A stretch of 10,685 bases of DNA. It comes from Treponema sp. GTDB lineage: Bacteria > Spirochaetota > Spirochaetia > Treponematales > Breznakiellaceae. Position 1 is the stretch's first letter; each line of letters starts with the position of its first letter. The stretch spans positions 1-10,685 of the forward strand of contig JAIRRR010000145.1 in the NCBI GenBank assembly GCA_031255875.1, read 5' to 3'. Of this stretch, positions 6,512 to 10,685 are shown in pieces. The notes beneath the pieces are model-generated. The model saw only the letters and a program-made list of their open reading frames with translations. It ran no database searches and was not told where the DNA came from. Made by a program: the position numbers and the translations under genes.

Positions 6512-7414
6512 ATGATACAGCTGGGTATTTTTACCGGGTACTATCCCTACACGATTGACGAGACTATAAAGAAGATCAAGGCGGCGGATTTTTCCTGCGT
6601 ACAGCTTGACGTTTCCTTTAAGGACTGCGACGCGGCGAAAGAAGAACTGACAAAGGAAAAGGCCCGGGCGATCTGCGGCAAATTCCGCCAGGCCAGTCTG
6701 CCGGTCGTCGCGGTGTCCGCCTACACCAACCTGGTCCATCCGGATCCGGCCAAACGAAAGGCCAATATCGCCTATGTAAAAATGATGATGAGCCGGGCTT
6801 TGGATTTAGGCTGCCCTTACGTGATAAGCGAGACCGGTACTTACAACCAGGAGAGCGACTGGGTCTGGCACGACAAAAACGCCACCGAATCGGCCTATCA
6901 GGAAGCCTGCGAGGTCATCTACGAGCTGGTGCGTTTCGGCCGGGAGGCTGGGGTGTGTTTCGCGATAGAGAACTATGTCAACAATGTCATCGGTTCGATC
7001 GAGCAGGTGCTCAGGCTTTTCAAAGACATCAATATGCCGAATCTCAAACTGCTCTGCGATCCCACAAACTATTTTGACGAAAGCAATATTGACACGGTGG
7101 ATGTCCAGCTCCGCCGCATCTTTGACGCCCTGAGCGACAAGATCGTGGTTGCCCATGCCAAGGACTGCAAGCGCGCCCTTGACACCGGGGAGAAACACGC
7201 CGACATAGACGCGGACGAATCCCATAGTTTCCGGGGTTCCGGCGCGGTGGAACTGCCCGCCCCGGGGCTTGGCGTACTGAACTACGATCTCTACCTTAAA
7301 CTACTGGCGAAAGATCACCCCAATATTCCGCTTATTATTGAGCACCTGGACGAGAACGACATTCCCAGGGCGCAGGCTTTTGTAAACGAAGCCCTGGCCC
7401 GGCAAGGGGTATGA
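6512..7414 (+). CDS. Sugar phosphate isomerase/epimerase-like TIM-barrel protein
   Basis: A 300-residue protein of the AP-endonuclease-2 / xylose-isomerase-like TIM-barrel family, typical in length. Four metal-ligand positions of the family can be recognised: E153 (FAIENY), D183 (LLCDPTN), H215 (VVAHAKDCK) and E277 (LIIEHLD). Despite the family name, members include ketose epimerases, 2-keto-myo-inositol dehydratase (IolE type) and catalytic subunits of C-glycoside-cleaving enzymes, all acting on sugar-like, often oxidised, substrates with a divalent metal. Its start lies 12 bases after the dehydrogenase stop, so it most likely acts on that enzyme's keto product; this is inference. It has no signal peptide, so it is cytoplasmic. 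The fold and metal site are secure, the reaction is not known. Confidence 0.9.
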   Translation: MIQLGIFTGYYPYTIDETIKKIKAADFSCVQLDVSFKDCDAAKEELTKEKARAICGKFRQASLPVVAVSAYTNLVHPDPAKRKANIAYVKMMMSRALDLGCPYVISETGTYNQESDWVWHDKNATESAYQEACEVIYELVRFGREAGVCFAIENYVNNVIGSIEQVLRLFKDINMPNLKLLCDPTNYFDESNIDTVDVQLRRIFDALSDKIVVAHAKDCKRALDTGEKHADIDADESHSFRGSGAVELPAPGLGVLNYDLYLKLLAKDHPNIPLIIEHLDENDIPRAQAFVNEALARQGV

Positions 7415-7461
7415 GTCCCGCGTAAAATTTTTTAGAGGAATTTGCCGCAGAGGAAGGAAAG

Positions 7462-8715
7462 ATGACGTCACGAGAAAGGATCGCGAGCGCGCTGGAACAC
7501 CGCCAGCCGGACAAAGTACCCGTTGATTTCGGCGGCAGCGCTGTTTCCGGAATCAGCGCCTCCATGGTGCACAAGTTACGGAAGGCGTATAATCTGCCGG
7601 AACATCCGATCAAGGTAGTGGATTGCTACCAAATGCTGGGCGAGGTTGAGGAAGACCTCCGGGAAAAGCTCGGTTCCGACTGCGTTCTGGTTACGCCCTA
7701 TACGAACCTGTTCGGCTTCCGGAATGCCGGGTGGAAGCCGTGGGCCCTTTTTGACGGTACGCCGGTGCTGGTCCCGGGCGATTTCAACACAAGCGTTGAT
7801 TCGAAGGGGGGCCTCTATCAGTACCCCCAGGGCGATTCTACGGTCCCTCCCAGCGGGTATATGCCCAAAGGCGGCTATTACTTTGACGCGCTTAAACGCG
7901 GAGCGCCTGTTGACGAAGACGATCTTTCCCTTGACGACAATCTTGAAGAATTCTCCCTGATAAGCGAAGAGGAACTGAAGTACGCCCGGGAAGAGGCGGG
8001 GTTATTGCGCAGCAGTACCGATTGCGCGGTTATCGCGTCGCTGGGGGGGACCGCGCTTGGCGACATTGCCTTTGTTCCCGCTACTTTCCTGAAACACCCG
8101 AAGGGTATCCGGGATATAGAGGAATGGTATGTTTCAATGGCAAGCAGGCAGGATTTTCTCAAAGAGATTTTTGACCGGCAGACCCGGCTTGCCCTGAAAA
8201 ACCTTGCGCTGTTTAAGGAAGCTGTGGGCGATAATATCGATGTCCTGTACCTGTGCGGGGCTGACTTTGGCAACCAGAACAGCCCTATGTGTTCCACGGA
8301 GACCTTTGCCAACGTGTATCTGCCGTATTACAGGCGTATGATCGACTGGATACACCGGAACACGAATTGGAAGGTGTTCAAACATTGCTGCGGTTCGATC
8401 AGGCCCCTGATCCCGAAATTGATCGAGGCCGGTTTTGATATTCTCAATCCGGTTCAGAACAGCGCCCGGGATATGGACCCCCGGACTTTAAAGGACGAAT
8501 TTGGCGGAAAGATTGCATTCTGGGGCGGCGGCGTGGATACCCAGCATACCCTGCCCTATGGCACGCCCGACGAGGTTTTTAAACAGGTTACGGAGCGTAT
8601 CCAAATCTACAACCGGGACGGCGGTTTCGTGTTCAATACTATCCACAACACCCAGTCCGGCGTGCCGGTCGAAAATTTTCTCGCCATGATAGACGCCGTC
8701 AGGCAGTTCCGTTAA
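7462..8715 (+). CDS. Uroporphyrinogen-decarboxylase-like protein (UroD/MtaA superfamily)
   Basis: A 417-residue protein from ATG 7462, with AGGAAGGA at 7451-7458. The N-terminus MTSRERIASALEHRQPDKVPVDFGG is the usual family opening. The barrel core includes a likely zinc-binding segment FKHCCGSIRPLIPKLIEAGFD (307-327, H308/C309/C310), then DILNPVQNSARDMDP and FWGGGVDTQHTLPYGTP (353-369), and near the C-terminus FNTIHNTQSGVP (391-402). In corrinoid methyltransferases (MtaA/MtbA type) zinc is held by H-x-C and a distant Cys; here the distant position seems to be H395 in IHNTQ. About 60-80 residues (~95-170) before the core look like a lineage-specific insertion. True haem-pathway HemE is shorter and lies elsewhere in the tree, so haem synthesis is unlikely. 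Members of this subgroup often sit beside Gfo/Idh and isomerase genes, but their reaction is poorly known. Third gene of the operon, 47 bases after the isomerase; no corrinoid protein is nearby. Confidence 0.88.
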   Translation: MTSRERIASALEHRQPDKVPVDFGGSAVSGISASMVHKLRKAYNLPEHPIKVVDCYQMLGEVEEDLREKLGSDCVLVTPYTNLFGFRNAGWKPWALFDGTPVLVPGDFNTSVDSKGGLYQYPQGDSTVPPSGYMPKGGYYFDALKRGAPVDEDDLSLDDNLEEFSLISEEELKYAREEAGLLRSSTDCAVIASLGGTALGDIAFVPATFLKHPKGIRDIEEWYVSMASRQDFLKEIFDRQTRLALKNLALFKEAVGDNIDVLYLCGADFGNQNSPMCSTETFANVYLPYYRRMIDWIHRNTNWKVFKHCCGSIRPLIPKLIEAGFDILNPVQNSARDMDPRTLKDEFGGKIAFWGGGVDTQHTLPYGTPDEVFKQVTERIQIYNRDGGFVFNTIHNTQSGVPVENFLAMIDAVRQFR

Positions 8716-8790
8716 GCAGGGACGGCCCCAGACCCGGATCGACCCGGCAAAGAGAATTCCCCGCCCGGTGAAAAAAATCGATCTTGCCCC

Positions 8791-8819
8791 TTGATTTTTT
8801 GTTCCTCTGTGTGTAAATT
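8791..8819 (+). promoter_or_regulatory. Candidate promoter of the beta-helix lipoprotein gene
   Basis: TTGATT (8791-8796), a 17-base spacer and TAAATT (8814-8819), each matching four of six consensus bases. It lies in an AT-rich stretch that stands out from its surroundings. The start site would be near 8826, leaving a leader of about 70 bases before ATG 8898. Confidence 0.55.
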
Positions 8820-8897
8820 AGAGATAGGAGAGCTTGTTCCAGCTCCCTTTAGGACAGCCTTTGGTTTGATGGAACGGCTTTAGATAAATTTAAAAAT

Positions 8898-9920
8898 ATG
8901 AAAAACGAATCTCTTTTTTCCGCTTTTATTTTTTTTGTGACGGCTTTTTCCATAGTTTTTATGGCAGGATGTGGCAAAACGGTTTTTTTCGATCCCGGAT
9001 TGGGGGGCGACTCCCAGGGACCGCAGGGCTCCGTCTGGTATGTTTCCGCAGGCGGGAAGGATTCAAACGCCGGGACCAATGTTTCAAAGCCCCTGGCTTC
9101 GGTCCGGGCGGCCCTGGCCAAAATAAGATCCGCATACCGGGGCGGAAAGTGGAAAGCCGGCGAAAGCGCCGTCATCGTGATCAGCGGGACCATAACCGCT
9201 TCCGGCCCCGGTTCCAACCAGGCCATGGTTGACGTGTCGGGGGCCGGCAACTATCCGCCCATCATCCTTAAGGGAGATACCGTCATGGGCGGGGTATTAA
9301 ACGCCAACAGAAGCAAGGCTAGCGAAGGCCGGGTACTGTACATTGCGAACAATAAGGTAACCCTGGGCGACAACCTGACCCTTACCGGGGGCTATGTGCT
9401 GTGGGGCGGCGCGGTATGCGTAGGCACCCACGGGGCAGATTCCTACGGGGAGTTTGTCATGGCGGGGGGGGAAATCAGCGGCAATACCGCCTCCCTGGGC
9501 GGCGGCGTTTTGCTCTACAAGGGCAGTATGGCCATGACCGGCGGAGCGATAAAGGACAACCTCGCCACCAATAGTTACAGCAATGTCGAAGGCTCGGGCG
9601 GGGGCGTATTCGTGGGCGAAGAGAATACCTTTACCATGACCGGCGGGACCATCAGCGGGAACGGCGGGGCCGGAACGGGAAGCGGCGGCGGCGTAACGAT
9701 AAACGGGAAAGGCGAGTTTATCATGACCGGCGGGGATATCCTCAATAATAAATCGGAGAATACAGGCGGCGGGGTCCATATATCGCCCTTGGGCATCTTT
9801 ACTATGTCCGGCGGGACCATCAGCGGCAATGCCAGCGCCGTAAGCGGGGGTGTCTATGTGGCCCCTTACGGAGCGGTTTTCACACACACGGGCGGGACCA
9901 TCAGCGGGAACACGCCCTAG
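8898..9920 (+). CDS. Repeat-rich beta-helix lipoprotein
   Basis: A 340-residue protein from ATG 8898. MKNESLFSAFIFFVTAF then SIVFMAGC is a lipoprotein signal with lipobox M-A-G-C25, so it is probably anchored to a membrane and possibly surface-exposed. Residues 47-80 (VWYVSAGGKDSNAGT, then KPLASVRAALAKI) match the start of right-handed parallel beta-helix proteins of the DUF1565/pectate-lyase-like type. From ~186, six units with core F-x-M-T-G-G-x-I-S-G-N plus a G-G-G-V strand follow, at ~187, 211, 245, 274, 301 and 328. The last unit stops at GGTISGNTP without a cap, so the C-terminus may be truncated. No Shine-Dalgarno is visible; the sequence before ATG is almost only A and T. The 5' part is T-rich compared with its neighbours. 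Function is unknown; adhesion or glycan binding is plausible. It converges with ptsI, 36 bases apart. Confidence 0.85.
   Translation: MKNESLFSAFIFFVTAFSIVFMAGCGKTVFFDPGLGGDSQGPQGSVWYVSAGGKDSNAGTNVSKPLASVRAALAKIRSAYRGGKWKAGESAVIVISGTITASGPGSNQAMVDVSGAGNYPPIILKGDTVMGGVLNANRSKASEGRVLYIANNKVTLGDNLTLTGGYVLWGGAVCVGTHGADSYGEFVMAGGEISGNTASLGGGVLLYKGSMAMTGGAIKDNLATNSYSNVEGSGGGVFVGEENTFTMTGGTISGNGGAGTGSGGGVTINGKGEFIMTGGDILNNKSENTGGGVHISPLGIFTMSGGTISGNASAVSGGVYVAPYGAVFTHTGGTISGNTP
9460..9911 (+). repeat. Degenerate repeats in the beta-helix lipoprotein gene
   Basis: The 17-base string GGCGGGACCATCAGCGG occurs exactly at 9642, 9810 and 9891, followed each time by a similar (G/C)AA. Related, more divergent units start near 9461, 9540 and 9730. 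Near-identity at the DNA level, unlike the leucine-rich repeats upstream, suggests recent duplication or recombination. Confidence 0.75.
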
Positions 9921-9956
9921 CGGTTGCCGCGCTTCGCGGTCAAATATTCTTCTGCC

Positions 9957-10685
9957 CTACTCGAAACGCATTATGTCGCGGCGGAGTTTCAGAATAAACG
10001 ACGGCTCGACGGACAACTCGTCAACGCCCATATCGAGGAAGGTTTTGGTGAGCTTCCGGTTCGCGCCAAGGGTTCCGCAGATGCCCGCCCAGATGCCCGC
10101 CTTGTGGGCGTTTTCCACTGTCAGCCGTATGAGCCTTAGTATCGCCTCGTGCTGGATGTCGCAAAATTCGCTGATGGACTCGTTCTGCCGGTCAACCGCG
10201 AGGGTGTACTGGGTAAGATCGTTGGTGCCGATGCTGAAGAAGTCCGACTCGGCGGCAAGGATGTCGCTGATGACGGCCGAGGCCGGGGTTTCGATCATGA
10301 TGCCGATGGGCACGTCCGCTTTGAAAGCGACCCCTTCCGCGGCAAGTTCCGTCCGCACGGCTTTGGCGATTTCTTTTGCCCGCAGCAGATCGGAAAGCGA
10401 GTTGACCATCGGGAACATGATGGCCGCGTTGCCGAATGCCGAAGCGCGGTAGATTGCGCGAAGCTGGGTCTTGAAGAGTTCCGGGCGGGTGAGGCAGATG
10501 CGGATCGCCCGCAGGCCGAGCGCAGGATTTTCCTCCCGGGGCAGATTGAAATAGCCGGCCTGCTTGTCCGCGCCGATGTCGAGCGTGCGGATGACGACCT
10601 CGCGGTCCCCCAGCGTTTCGAGCACCTTTTTATACTGCTGGAACTGGAATTCCTCGTCCGGATAATTGTCGCGGCCAAGGTACAA
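9957..10685 (-). CDS. ptsI: PTS Enzyme I, C-terminal part (window-truncated)
   Basis: Phosphoenolpyruvate-protein phosphotransferase, which takes phosphate from PEP and passes it to HPr in the cytoplasm. The frame is open at the window edge; the first codon (TTG) reads as the Leu of a family motif (YLGRD), not a start, so about half of a normal ~550-570-residue protein lies outside. The PEP-binding barrel is well kept (fragment numbering): TLDIGADK (34-41), GLRAIR with R59, RASAFG (80-85), E132 in IETPAS, N155/D156 in IGTNDLTQY, R166 and catalytic Cys203 in GICGTLGAN. The usual C-G-E after the cysteine is C-G-T here. The protein ends (IMRFE) about 30 residues earlier than the E. coli enzyme. 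Stop TAG at 9957-9959. Whether it drives sugar transport or serves only in regulation cannot be told from the window. Confidence 0.92.
   Translation of the reverse strand: MYLGRDNYPDEEFQFQQYKKVLETLGDREVVIRTLDIGADKQAGYFNLPREENPALGLRAIRICLTRPELFKTQLRAIYRASAFGNAAIMFPMVNSLSDLLRAKEIAKAVRTELAAEGVAFKADVPIGIMIETPASAVISDILAAESDFFSIGTNDLTQYTLAVDRQNESISEFCDIQHEAILRLIRLTVENAHKAGIWAGICGTLGANRKLTKTFLDMGVDELSVEPSFILKLRRDIMRFE

Noticed and set aside
8869..8876. ATGGAACG, identical to half of the 16-bp palindrome, upstream of the lipoprotein
   Set aside because: The other half (GCTTTAGA) does not match, so it is probably a chance 8-mer.
9927..9939. CCGCG/CGCGG hairpin between the convergent lipoprotein and ptsI genes
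   Set aside because: Five-base stem with no T-run on either strand; not convincing as a terminator.

Overview
The window looks like a chromosomal segment of a GC-rich treponeme-type spirochaete. Three things suggest this: a CheW–CheR-like fusion followed by cheX, which is the spirochaetal chemotaxis gene order; a short signal-peptide protein built of BspA-type leucine-rich repeats; and a spirochaete-style lipoprotein rich in 'GGTISGN' repeats, of a kind I associate with host- and gut-associated treponemes. The exact genus is inference. No mobile element, phage gene or CRISPR array is visible.

Layout. (1) 1-1773: the end of a chemotaxis operon, with a 5'-truncated CheW–CheR-like scaffold gene, then cheX, then a hairpin terminator; cheY is not in its usual place. 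(2) 1842-1956: tRNA-Val(GAC) with a strong intrinsic terminator. (3) 2008-2844: an exported protein with eight leucine-rich repeats at an exact 22-residue period. (4) 2903-5194: an unusual 763-residue regulator made of a LacI-type DNA-binding domain, a LacI-type sugar sensor, a proline-rich linker and a complete family-1 solute-binding protein (MalE-like) fold with no export signal. (5) 5314-8715: a consensus-like sigma-70 promoter, a perfect 16-bp palindrome with a central CG just after its -10 box, then a three-gene operon: Gfo/Idh/MocA dehydrogenase, sugar phosphate isomerase/epimerase-like TIM barrel, and uroporphyrinogen-decarboxylase-like protein. (6) 8791-9920: a promoter and a repeat-rich beta-helix lipoprotein. 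(7) 9957-10685, minus strand: the C-terminal part of PTS Enzyme I (ptsI), cut by the window edge.

How it fits together. The most interesting unit is regions 4 and 5. The regulator gene lies directly upstream of an operon whose promoter carries a palindrome of the LacI-family operator type at the expected transcription start. The natural inference is that the fusion protein represses the operon and is released by a sugar-like ligand, perhaps sensed through two different binding domains. The operon looks catabolic (oxidise a sugar or polyol, isomerise or cleave it, plus an uncertain UroD-like step), but the substrate cannot be read from the sequence. No transporter is present in the window.
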